A DNA stretch of 37,497 nt from Syntrophomonadaceae bacterium (GTDB taxonomy: Bacteria > Bacillota > Dethiobacteria > DTU022). The notes below the pieces were generated by a model. It worked only from the letters and a program-made list of their open reading frames with translations, ran no database searches and had not been told where the DNA came from. The stretch is taken from positions 1-37,497 of the forward strand of contig SKZS01000064.1 of NCBI GenBank assembly GCA_007127255.1. Direction: 5' to 3'. Made by a program: the position numbers and the translations under genes. Shown here in pieces: positions 24,931 through 32,512 of the stretch. Position 1 is the stretch's first letter; each line of letters begins with the position of its first letter.

Positions 24931-24956
24931 ACACCCCAAACGAGGAGGTATTTCTG

Positions 24957-27053
24957 TTGAATGACGGCGTAGCAGCGGCAAAAGATGAAAACAGGCAAAG
25001 GGAAAATAGCAAATTTATGGAAATAAGGAAGCGTGATGGACGTGTTGTAGCATTCGATTCCGAGAAGATAACCGATGCTATATTTAAGGCTGCCAGGGCA
25101 GTAGGAGGCAGCGATCGCGGGATCGCCGAAAACCTGACCAGGCAGGTCCTGGAAAGTCTCGGGGAAACTGTCCAAAACGGAGTTATTCCCGCGGTGGAAG
25201 AAGTTCAGGATGCAGTAGAAGTAGCCCTGATTGAAAATGGTCATGCCCGCACCGCAAAAGCATATATTCTTTACCGTGACCGTCGGACACGGATTCGCGA
25301 TGGCAAATCAGAACTGATGGACGTGGTAAAAGACATCCTGATCGAGACCAGCCGTGAAAACGCCAACGTCAGCAACTCTCCTTCAGCTAAAATGCTGCAG
25401 ATTGCCACTGCAGCAAGCAAACAGTATTACCTGAGCAACTTGCTTCCTGAAGAATATGCCCGGGCTCACGATGAAGGAAGCATGCATATACACGATCTGG
25501 ATTACTACAGCAAAACATTAAACTGCCTTCAAATTGATCTTTCCCGTATGCTTCAGGATGGCTTTAATACCGGCTACGGGTATATCCGGCCGCCTAAACG
25601 GATTGCCTCGGCGGCAGCCCAGGCGGCCATTATCCTGCAGAGTAACCAGAATGATATGTTTGGGGGGCAGAGTTTCCCTCACTTTGACCGCAGTATGGGT
25701 GAAGTGATTCGTGGTTTGAAGACGATGCCTGAATATGAAGAAATATATCAGGCTATGGAAGGTCTGATCTATAATCTTAATACCATGCACAGCCGGGCCG
25801 GGGCCCAGGTGCCTTTTAGTTCCATTAATTTTGGAACAGATACCACCGCGGAAGGACGAATGGTCATTCGTGCTGTTCTCGAGGCATTCCGGCGCGGGCT
25901 GGGCCGCGGGGAAAGCCCGATCTTTCCGAACCTGGTTTTCAGGCTTAAAAGCGGTGTAAATTTTAATGAAGGAGATCAAAATTACGATCTTTTTAAACTG
26001 GCCATAGAAGTTGCTGCACGAAGGATGAATCCCACTTTCAGCTTCATGGACAGCACTTATAATTCACCTTATGGTGAGGAAGTATCATACATGGGCTGCC
26101 GCACTCGGGTTATTGCCAACCGCCATGGTCCGGAGATATCAGCAGGAAGGGGCAATATCGCCCCCGTAACTTTAAACCTGCCCCGTATTGCTCTTGAGTG
26201 TCGGGGCCGGCAGGATCTGTTTTTCGTTCAGCTCGACCGTATATTGCGCACCGCAGCGCGCCAGCTGCTGCACCGTTTCGAAGTATTATCCCGGTTGCGG
26301 GCCCGGGACCTGCCTTTTCTAATGGGGCAGAAGCTTTACCTGGATGCGGATAAGTTAAATCCCGGAGATTCCATACGGGATGTTATCAAACATGGCACAC
26401 TGGCCATCGGTTTTATCGGTTTGGCCGAAACTCTCCATGCCCTGATCGGAAAACACCATGGTGAAGATAATGAAGCTCTTGAGCTGGGTTTAAAAATAGT
26501 CGAACATATGCGGAGAAGGACAGACAGCTATGCCGAGGAATATGATCTCAACTTTGTCCTGGTTGCTACTCCGGCCGAAGGGCTGGCCGGTCGATTTGTG
26601 GCCATGGACCAGGAGCGTTATGGAACTATACCGGGAGTAACCGACAGGGAATACTACAGCAATTCATTTCATATTCCCGTATATTATACTATGTCGCTGT
26701 TTGATAAGCTGGCTGCAGAAGGCCGGTTTCATAAACTTTGCAATGCCGGACATATCACCTACACTGAGCTGGAAGCGCCTCCCGTTCATAATCTTGAAGC
26801 AGTAGAGAGTATTATACGGGCCATGGCCGCTGCAGATGTCGGTTATGGCGGCATCAACTACCCACTTGATGAATGCCGTAACTGTTCTTACAGCGGTGTT
26901 ATTAACCAGAAATGTCCCGAGTGTGAAAGTCCCGACATACGACGCATTCGTCGTATTACAGGCTACCTTTCTACTGATGAACGCTTTAATGAAGCCAAGT
27001 ATAAAGAGTTAACCGACAGGCGGGTGCATTTTGCGTCCGTGGATAAAAGATGA
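24957..27053 (+). CDS. nrdD: Anaerobic (class III) ribonucleoside-triphosphate reductase
   Basis: NrdD reduces ribonucleotides to deoxyribonucleotides with an oxygen-sensitive glycyl radical. The 698-residue protein has an N-terminal ATP-cone (EIRKRDGRVVAFDSEKI onward, about 21-110), a catalytic barrel with LNCLQIDLSRML, MFGGQSFPHFD, HSRAGAQVPFSSINFG and YMGCRTRV (candidate active-site cysteines in the first and last), and a C-terminal zinc site CRNCSYSGVINQKCPECES starting at Cys640. The probable radical glycine is in RRITGYLST (Gly669). The start is a TTG at 24957 with GAGGAGG eight bases upstream; the next in-frame ATG (25018) has no such site. The stop overlaps the nrdG start. The enzyme implies anaerobic growth. 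Confidence 0.96.
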   Translation: MNDGVAAAKDENRQRENSKFMEIRKRDGRVVAFDSEKITDAIFKAARAVGGSDRGIAENLTRQVLESLGETVQNGVIPAVEEVQDAVEVALIENGHARTAKAYILYRDRRTRIRDGKSELMDVVKDILIETSRENANVSNSPSAKMLQIATAASKQYYLSNLLPEEYARAHDEGSMHIHDLDYYSKTLNCLQIDLSRMLQDGFNTGYGYIRPPKRIASAAAQAAIILQSNQNDMFGGQSFPHFDRSMGEVIRGLKTMPEYEEIYQAMEGLIYNLNTMHSRAGAQVPFSSINFGTDTTAEGRMVIRAVLEAFRRGLGRGESPIFPNLVFRLKSGVNFNEGDQNYDLFKLAIEVAARRMNPTFSFMDSTYNSPYGEEVSYMGCRTRVIANRHGPEISAGRGNIAPVTLNLPRIALECRGRQDLFFVQLDRILRTAARQLLHRFEVLSRLRARDLPFLMGQKLYLDADKLNPGDSIRDVIKHGTLAIGFIGLAETLHALIGKHHGEDNEALELGLKIVEHMRRRTDSYAEEYDLNFVLVATPAEGLAGRFVAMDQERYGTIPGVTDREYYSNSFHIPVYYTMSLFDKLAAEGRFHKLCNAGHITYTELEAPPVHNLEAVESIIRAMAAADVGYGGINYPLDECRNCSYSGVINQKCPECESPDIRRIRRITGYLSTDERFNEAKYKELTDRRVHFASVDKR

Positions 27054-27568
27054 AGATGAAGATTGCCGGCATCCAAAAAGACAGTATCGTAGATGGCCCG
27101 GGTGTACGTTTGGCCATATATGTTCAAGGTTGCTCTCATCGCTGTGCAGGTTGCCATAACCCCGAAACTCACGATCCTGCCGGTGGATATGAAATGAGCG
27201 TAGAACAGATTACGGCTATTATTGAAGACAGCAGCTGTATTGATGGAGTGACCATATCCGGTGGGGAGCCTTTTGAACAGGCTGCATCAGCGGCAGCGCT
27301 TGCAGCTGAAATAAGGAGGCGAGGGCTTGACCTGGTCCTTTACAGCGGTTATAGCTTTGAAGAACTGTTGGAAGCAAGTGTCGTTAATGCTGAAATCGGT
27401 GCGTTATTGCAGGCAGGATCACTTTTGGTGGACGGTCCATTTATTATCGCAGAACAAAATTTTAGCCTGCCGTACAGGGGTTCCTGCAACCAGCGTATTA
27501 TTGATCTGACTCTTTCTATGAAAGAAGGCAGTGCCGTTGTGTCTGAGTATGGCCCTACAAGAACTTAA
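27050..27568 (+). CDS. nrdG: Anaerobic ribonucleotide reductase activating protein (radical SAM)
   Basis: NrdG uses a 4Fe-4S cluster and S-adenosylmethionine to put the glycyl radical on NrdD. The 172-residue protein carries the radical-SAM CX3CX2C motif in GCSHRCAGCHNPETHD (Cys28, Cys32, Cys35), DGPGVRLAIYVQG before it, and the SAM-binding TISGGEPFEQ further on. Its ATG overlaps the nrdD stop (ATGA), so the two are translationally coupled. Another ATG lies at 27056. Confidence 0.96.
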   Translation: MKMKIAGIQKDSIVDGPGVRLAIYVQGCSHRCAGCHNPETHDPAGGYEMSVEQITAIIEDSSCIDGVTISGGEPFEQAASAAALAAEIRRRGLDLVLYSGYSFEELLEASVVNAEIGALLQAGSLLVDGPFIIAEQNFSLPYRGSCNQRIIDLTLSMKEGSAVVSEYGPTRT

Positions 27569-27657
27569 AAAGCATTTTTAAAGGGGAGATTCGTTTCAGG
27601 CTAAACCGTAAAGGCGAAATAGCTTTCCTGCAGACGCCCCTGTTAAACGAAAGCGGG

Positions 27658-28425
27658 TTGGTGGATCATGCCTTCTCTACCCGTCTGGGCGGCTGCAGCG
27701 CCGGGAAGTTTGCGACACTGAACACTGCTTATCACACCGGTGACAGGGAAAATAATGTGTTCGAAAACAGGCGTCGTTTTTTTCGCCTTTTTAATTATGA
27801 TTATCGTGAAGTGGTGTCTGCCGCACAGGTTCATGGAACTGACCTGGCCGTGGTGGATCGGGACAACCGTGGTGAAGGAGCCCTTGCCGGCAGCACCCGT
27901 AAAAAATGCGATGCCCTGGTAACGACAGAAGAACGATTACCGCTAACTGCTTATTCTGCCGACTGTATGCTGATATACTTTGTTTCAAAGCAGATGCCCC
28001 TGGTTGCCCTGGCTCATGCCGGCTGGCGGGGAACACTTGGCGGGATCGGAGTAGAAGTACTCCGTTATCTGCACAATAATTTCGGCGTTGACCCGCAAGA
28101 GATGCTGGTCGCTTTAAGTCCCGCTATCTGCAGGAATTGTTACAAAGTAGACCAGGAAACGGCTGAACTGTTCGGTTCATCCGGCTGGGGTAGCCCTGCT
28201 TACCAGGAACCGGCAGCGGAAGGCGGTTTCAAGCTCGATTTAGCTGCGGTGAACAGGGAGCAGATGGCTACAAATGGTATAAAAACAGAAAACCTCAGCC
28301 TTGCCGGGTTATGTACATCCTGTAACCGGAGCCTCTTTTATTCTTATCGAAGAGACAGGGGTATTACAGGCAGAATGATTGGATTTATTGCCATTCGTGG
28401 CCAATCAGGGGGCAGTTTATCTTGA
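27658..28425 (+). CDS. pgeF: PgeF/YfiH-family protein (laccase-like; YlmD)
   Basis: This family is implicated in peptidoglycan editing and has purine-nucleoside phosphorylase/adenosine deaminase activity in other bacteria. The metal-site motifs are present: QVHG, YSADCMLIYF (Cys) and LAHAGWRGT (His), with SPAICRNCYKV and LCTSCNRSLFYSYRRD downstream. The first ordinary start codon is a TTG at 27658, but the reading frame continues upstream with conserved-looking sequence (RFRLNRKGEIAFLQTPLL, 27592-27645) that belongs to this family's N-terminus. No ATG, GTG or TTG exists in that extension. AAGGGGAG (27581-27588) lies directly before an in-frame ATT at 27589. The true start may therefore be near 27589 with a rare codon; the coordinates given are conservative. 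It sits between nrdG and an HlyD-like gene. Confidence 0.88.
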   Translation: MVDHAFSTRLGGCSAGKFATLNTAYHTGDRENNVFENRRRFFRLFNYDYREVVSAAQVHGTDLAVVDRDNRGEGALAGSTRKKCDALVTTEERLPLTAYSADCMLIYFVSKQMPLVALAHAGWRGTLGGIGVEVLRYLHNNFGVDPQEMLVALSPAICRNCYKVDQETAELFGSSGWGSPAYQEPAAEGGFKLDLAAVNREQMATNGIKTENLSLAGLCTSCNRSLFYSYRRDRGITGRMIGFIAIRGQSGGSLS

Positions 28426-29612
28426 AGAATAAATCGAAAAAGAAAAAAACGGGGCTAAAAGTTTTACCCGGTAAAGGTCGGCGTTTTAGTTTTCGGAACT
28501 TTATGCAGGGGCTAATATTTTATCTACTTCTGCTTTTAGCCTTAGTTGTCATAGTCCAGGTCAGTTATCACTGGTTGGGGGATCAATTTTTGGCCTGGAG
28601 GCTGCAGGTTGTCAAAGCTGAACCGGGTGTCATGCAGCAGCAAGCCTCGGCCATTGGAACGGTAACTCGTGGCGAAGAGGTATTAACCGCTCCTGCAGGC
28701 GGAATAATTTTGGACCCTGTGGCCGCCGGGCAAAGAATTTCAGCTGGAAACGCGGTAATAACGATTGGCGTTTTGTCGAAAAGTGATATGGAGGCCCTGC
28801 GCGGCTCTGAAGAGCAGGAACCGGATGCGGAGCTATTGGAGCAGATTATTGATTACTGGGAGGAACTGTTTCCTGCCGGACAGGACGAGAAGGATAGAGC
28901 AGATTTAGAAACAGCAGATCAGGAAAGGGAAAATGACAGGCCAGGGGAAGACAAAATTGAACTTCCGGATGATATGGTATTCGAAGAATTGATAGTTATT
29001 CATAACGAGCAGGCTGGTTTCTTGTCGCATTATTTTGACGGGTGGGAGAATTACCAGGGCCCCCTTTATATTACAGAGGAAAATGCTACAGAGATCGACT
29101 TTGATGGATACTATATTGTTGAAGGTGACCTGGTGGAAGCAGGTGAGCCGATAGCAAAAATTGTCGATAACTGGTCATGGCACTTTAGCGTCGTTCTCCC
29201 TCTTCATCCGGGTCGGATCATAGCCGGTCAGGAGAAAATCGATATTGAATTTGATTTTGCGCCGCAGCAATCTGTTTCTGCCAGGCGCTGCTGTTACGAG
29301 ATTGATGAAGACAAACAGGTGGTGCGAATTACTTTCATTATCGAAAAGCAGCTGCCGGGTTTCGACCAGGTGAGAAGGGCCGGGGCATCTTTACTCTATC
29401 GCCGCCGGCAAGGTATAATAGTTCCAGGGGAAGCAGTATTTGAAAAGGATAATGGCTATGGTGTATACCTGAACCAGGGTGGTCGGGTTATTTATAAACC
29501 GGTTACGATCATCGAACGGCAGGAAGAAAAAGTTATGGTGGAAGGAATTGCTCCTTACAGCCTGGTAATATCCCGCCCTGACCTGGTCGAAGAGGGGCAG
29601 CGTTTAAATTAA
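28422..29612 (+). CDS. HlyD-like membrane-anchored protein of unknown role
   Basis: The 396-residue protein has a very basic N-terminus (KNKSKKKK), one membrane helix (about 29-50), then an extracytoplasmic region. A beta-rich segment GTVTRGEEVLTAPAGGIIL and a second one GYYIVEGDLVEAGEPIAKI look like two halves of a biotinyl-lipoyl fold, as in HlyD/RND membrane-fusion proteins. They are separated by a long acidic, Glu/Asp-rich stretch (about 125-185) in place of the usual coiled-coil hairpin. A beta-barrel-like C-terminus follows (GYGVYLNQGGRVIYKPVTI). Similar proteins occur at this position between pgeF and yggS in other Clostridia. No transporter partner is encoded nearby, so export is not demonstrated; I do not assign a function. 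The start is a TTG overlapping the pgeF stop, with AGGGGG nine bases upstream. Confidence 0.72.
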   Translation: MKNKSKKKKTGLKVLPGKGRRFSFRNFMQGLIFYLLLLLALVVIVQVSYHWLGDQFLAWRLQVVKAEPGVMQQQASAIGTVTRGEEVLTAPAGGIILDPVAAGQRISAGNAVITIGVLSKSDMEALRGSEEQEPDAELLEQIIDYWEELFPAGQDEKDRADLETADQERENDRPGEDKIELPDDMVFEELIVIHNEQAGFLSHYFDGWENYQGPLYITEENATEIDFDGYYIVEGDLVEAGEPIAKIVDNWSWHFSVVLPLHPGRIIAGQEKIDIEFDFAPQQSVSARRCCYEIDEDKQVVRITFIIEKQLPGFDQVRRAGASLLYRRRQGIIVPGEAVFEKDNGYGVYLNQGGRVIYKPVTIIERQEEKVMVEGIAPYSLVISRPDLVEEGQRLN

Positions 29613-29670
29613 TTGCCATCCATAATATGCTGTCGGATATGGTTAGATTAACGGAAAGGAAGGCTAATTC

Positions 29671-30345
29671 GTGCCGGCTGAAAATTATAAAATTTTAAAA
29701 AATAATATCAACGAAGCCGCTCTTCGTTCCGGCCGAAATCCAGATTCAATCACGCTGATTGCCGTAACTAAAACCGTAACAGTCGAAGAGGTGCGAAGAG
29801 CCGTAAATCTGGGCATAACTGATTTTGGTGAAAACAGGGTTCAGGAAGCGAAACCGAAGCTAAAACAGATGCCTGAATTAAGATGGCATTTTATAGGGCA
29901 TTTGCAGTCAAATAAGGTTAAAGATGTTCTACCTCACTATATCCTGATTCATTCACTGGATCGCCTTTCCCTGGCCAAAGAGCTGCAGCGCTGTGCAGAA
30001 AAGTTCGAGAGAAGCGCAGAAGTGCTTGTTCAGGTTAATACTTCAGGCGAAGCAAGCAAGTTTGGACTGGAGCCTGAAAAGCTGCCAGGCTTTTTAGAAC
30101 AAGTCAGCGGCTATAACCGCATCAGAATAAAGGGTTTAATGACCATGGCCCCATTTGTTGACGATCCCGAGGAAACACGTCCCTGTTTCAGTATGCTTCG
30201 CCGGCTGCGTGAAGAAAATATCAGGGCAGGGTTTGCGCTGCCCGAACTTTCCATGGGCATGACCAATGATTACCAGGTAGCTATAGAAGAAGGGGCGACC
30301 ATGGTTCGCATCGGCAGCGCAATATTTGGTCAAATAAAACAGTAA
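29671..30345 (+). CDS. yggS: YggS-family pyridoxal phosphate homeostasis protein (YlmE)
   Basis: YggS/PLPBP proteins bind pyridoxal phosphate without a known catalytic reaction and buffer vitamin B6 and amino acid metabolism. The 224-residue protein has the fold-type III barrel motifs: LIAVTKTV with the PLP lysine Lys34, DFGENRVQEAKPKL, WHFIGHLQSNKVKDV, QVNTSGEASKFGL, IKGLMTMAP and LSMGMTNDYQVAIEEGATMVRIGSAIFG. The start is GTG at 29671 with GGAAGG upstream, 58 bases after the HlyD-like gene. In Bacillus and most Clostridia sepF (ylmF) follows; here yggT follows after five bases. Confidence 0.96.
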   Translation: MPAENYKILKNNINEAALRSGRNPDSITLIAVTKTVTVEEVRRAVNLGITDFGENRVQEAKPKLKQMPELRWHFIGHLQSNKVKDVLPHYILIHSLDRLSLAKELQRCAEKFERSAEVLVQVNTSGEASKFGLEPEKLPGFLEQVSGYNRIRIKGLMTMAPFVDDPEETRPCFSMLRRLREENIRAGFALPELSMGMTNDYQVAIEEGATMVRIGSAIFGQIKQ

Positions 30346-30350
30346 AGCAG

Positions 30351-30644
30351 GTGGTTATAATCAGGCTTTTAGGAGAAGCATTACTCATATTTCTTCAGAT
30401 TTATTATTTCATTATCTTTGGCAGAATAATTATGTCCTGGTTTATGGCTGGCGGAAGCGACAACCCGGCCCTGGCAGCGATATACCAGTTTGTTTACGGG
30501 GTTACAGAACCTTTTCTGGCGCCGATCCGGTCTGTTGTACCTTCGATTAAGATGGGTATGGGTTACCTGGATCTTTCCCCGATTATTTTATTGATCCTGG
30601 TCAGGATTCTGCGGGAGATAGTCTATCACAATATATACTCTTAA
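30351..30644 (+). CDS. yggT: YggT-family membrane protein (YlmG)
   Basis: This 97-residue protein is mostly hydrophobic, with two membrane segments. It has the YggT signatures FGRIIMSW, GVTEPFLAPIRSVVPS and LDLSPIILLILVRILREIV. YggT/YlmG proteins are linked to cell division and osmotic stress in bacteria and plastids, but the mechanism is not settled. The only reasonable start is GTG at 30351, five bases after yggS, with a weak ribosome site (AAGCAGG), suggesting coupling to yggS translation. Confidence 0.9.
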   Translation: MVIIRLLGEALLIFLQIYYFIIFGRIIMSWFMAGGSDNPALAAIYQFVYGVTEPFLAPIRSVVPSIKMGMGYLDLSPIILLILVRILREIVYHNIYS

Positions 30645-30658
30645 AAGGAGCGTGACAT

Positions 30659-31426
30659 TTGACTAAAACAACACCCCTTTCTGAGGGGGAAAAACAGTGG
30701 CAGCAGCATTTTATGCGTAAACTGGCTGATCTGCACAAAGATAAAAAAATTTACACTTCCTTCCTTGATCCCCGCCAGCTTGAACTGGCCGAGGCGGTTT
30801 TAAAGAAAGAAACCGGACTTTCATATATTATATACGGCGGTTATCCTGAAGCGGAAAGAAATATTCTCTATATTTTTCCTGCTGAGCACCAGCCTGCGCT
30901 GCCGGCCCTGAAGGCAGTGCAGGTAAGCTGGTCCGGGGATAAAAGCGACCTGGGTCACCGTGATCTGCTTGGAGCAGTTCTGGCTTTAGGTCTTCAGAGG
31001 GATCAAGTCGGAGACATTGTCTTTACTGAAGAAAACGCTGCGGTGATAATAGTCGCTGATGACAAAGCGGAATATATATCTTCCAATCTTGATCAGGTTG
31101 GTCGGTTACCTGTACATTGTATGGTTATTGACCCCGGTCAACTGGCCCCGGCCAAAGATGACGGTAAAGATGTTAAGGGTACAGTAGCAAGCTTGCGGGT
31201 TGATGCTGTTTTATCTCTGGGTTTCGGCATCTCCAGGGCAAGAGTTGTACGCCTGGTTAAAGGCGGGGTAGTCAGGGTTAATTGGAGGCCAATTAACTCT
31301 CCGTCGATACAGTTAACAGAGGGAGATCAGGTTTCTTTAAAAGGGAGAGGACGCCTGATAATCACCTCGGTTGGAGACGAAACCCGAAAAGGTAGAATAC
31401 ACCTAAAATTGAAAAAATACAGCTAA
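30659..31426 (+). CDS. ylmH: S4-domain RNA-binding protein YlmH
   Basis: YlmH has an N-terminal YlmH/RBD domain and a C-terminal S4 RNA-binding domain, and has been implicated in ribosome-associated quality control and division in Gram-positives. The 255-residue protein shows FLDPRQLELAEAVL, YGGYPEAERNILYIFP, LGHRDLLGAVLALGLQRDQVGDI and, in the S4 part, LRVDAVLSLGFGISRARVVRLVKGG with VRVNWRPI. The start is TTG at 30659: AAAAGGAG ends eight bases before it, and no ATG follows until residue 19. Confidence 0.95.
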   Translation: MTKTTPLSEGEKQWQQHFMRKLADLHKDKKIYTSFLDPRQLELAEAVLKKETGLSYIIYGGYPEAERNILYIFPAEHQPALPALKAVQVSWSGDKSDLGHRDLLGAVLALGLQRDQVGDIVFTEENAAVIIVADDKAEYISSNLDQVGRLPVHCMVIDPGQLAPAKDDGKDVKGTVASLRVDAVLSLGFGISRARVVRLVKGGVVRVNWRPINSPSIQLTEGDQVSLKGRGRLIITSVGDETRKGRIHLKLKKYS

Positions 31427-31506
31427 ACAGGCAGGAAAAGAAAGGCTACTGTCGAAGATTTCCATTAGAAGTAATATTTATTTTATACCGACAGGGAGGG
31501 CTAAAA

Positions 31507-32163
31507 TTGAGCACTACGCCAACTGATATACAGAATAAAGAATTTGAAAGAGCCTTTCGGGGCTATGAAATTGAAGATGTGGATGATTTCCTGGATCAGA
31601 TTGCAAAAGATCTGGAGCAATTAATAAGCGAAAATGCGGAGTTGAAAGAACAGGTTCTCCAACTGCAGGAAAAGAATAGAAATTATCAAAAACTAGAAGG
31701 TACAATGCACAATGCTATAGTTGTTGCCCAGGAAACTGCTGATGATGTCAAGAAAAACGCAAACCGGGAAGCCGACTTGATCAGGAAGGAAGCGGAAAGA
31801 GAAGCCAGGCAAATAGTTGAAGATGCACGCTATCGCTCCAGCAGAATTATCTCTGAGCAGGAGGAACTATTTAAACAGGCCCAGCTTTTTAAAATGCGCT
31901 TTCGTTCATTTATAGAAGCGCAATTATCCAATCTCGAGAGTGAAGATTGGCTGAATGAACGGAGAAGCGAGTCATCAACCAGGGAAATGAAACGAGAGTT
32001 TGAACCAAAAATGAATTACGATTTAAGCGAAGAAAGTAGCAAACCGGAGGAACAGTTCAAAGTAAACTTAAAGTCTGAACCGGAACCGGAACCGGAATCG
32101 GAATGGGAACCTGATTTCGATCTCGACGCTGAGGATGATTACGAATCTGATCCTGATATTTGA
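31507..32163 (+). CDS. divIVA: DivIVA domain cell division/polarity protein
   Basis: DivIVA binds negatively curved membrane at septa and poles and recruits division or growth factors. The 218-residue protein begins with the membrane-binding lead and first coil, TPTDIQNKEFERAFRGYEIEDVDDFLDQI (in two parts, residues 4-32). A long coiled coil follows (about 33-140), then an acidic, low-complexity C-terminus of about 75 residues containing repeated Glu-Pro (EPEPEPESEWEP). The start is TTG at 31507 with GGAGG seven bases upstream. An 80-base gap separates it from ylmH, containing only a weak six-base inverted repeat (CTGTCG 31449-31454, CGACAG 31489-31494). Confidence 0.95.
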   Translation: MSTTPTDIQNKEFERAFRGYEIEDVDDFLDQIAKDLEQLISENAELKEQVLQLQEKNRNYQKLEGTMHNAIVVAQETADDVKKNANREADLIRKEAEREARQIVEDARYRSSRIISEQEELFKQAQLFKMRFRSFIEAQLSNLESEDWLNERRSESSTREMKREFEPKMNYDLSEESSKPEEQFKVNLKSEPEPEPESEWEPDFDLDAEDDYESDPDI

Positions 32164-32183
32164 TAGCTGAAACGAAGCAAATA

Positions 32184-32212
32184 TTGATCTTATCTGTTTA
32201 ACATGCTACAAT
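32184..32212 (+). promoter_or_regulatory. Sigma-A-type promoter of the ileS leader
   Basis: TTGATC at 32184-32189 and TACAAT at 32207-32212 are separated by 17 bases. Transcription would begin near 32219, giving a leader of roughly 290 bases that contains the T-box. It lies 20 bases after the divIVA stop. Confidence 0.8.
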
Positions 32213-32218
32213 TTACGG

Positions 32219-32469
32219 CAGATGCAATGAACGGGACATGAAAGCGGATGTTCAGCTTACCAAGAGAGCCGGTTTAAGGTGAGAGTCCGGTTAAGCAGAC
32301 CCGCTGCAAATCACCCGCGAGCTCCCGCGCAAAATCCCCGGTCGGGGAGAGTAGACGCGGGCGGCCGGCTGCCGTTAAACGGCTTTTTTAAGTGGCTTTC
32401 AGCTCTGCTGAGCAGCCAGGAGGGTGGTACCACGGGTGTATATCTCGTCCCTTACGGGGCGAGTTTTTT
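32219..32469 (+). promoter_or_regulatory. T-box riboswitch (isoleucine) controlling ileS
   Basis: A T-box leader reads uncharged tRNA and lets transcription continue only when it is bound. The hallmark T-box sequence AGGGTGGTACCACGGGT is at 32421-32437. Stem I contains the paired AGAG/GAGAG elements around CCGG (about 32262-32290), and its specifier loop reads GCAAATCACC, placing the isoleucine codon ATC at 32310-32312. Stem III is TGGCT (32393-32397) with AGCCA (32414-32418), plus CAGC/GCTG inside. The variable base in the T-box bulge is T, matching the A discriminator of tRNA-Ile. The terminator is CTCGTCCC/GGGGCGAG (32444-32463) followed by six T's. Specifier and downstream ileS agree. This leader fills the gap between divIVA and ileS. 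Confidence 0.94.
32444..32469 (+). terminator. T-box-controlled attenuator terminator
   Basis: An eight-pair stem (CTCGTCCC with GGGGCGAG, loop TTAC) is followed by TTTTTT. It competes with the antiterminator formed by the T-box sequence just upstream, so read-through into ileS depends on uncharged tRNA-Ile. Confidence 0.9.
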
Positions 32470-32512
32470 CGTTTTGATTTAAGAATATAACTAATGACAG
32501 GAGAGAATGAAA

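Noticed and set aside
32279..32482. 67-residue open frame in the ileS leader
   Set aside because: It runs through the T-box stems and terminator, has no ribosome site and resembles no protein.
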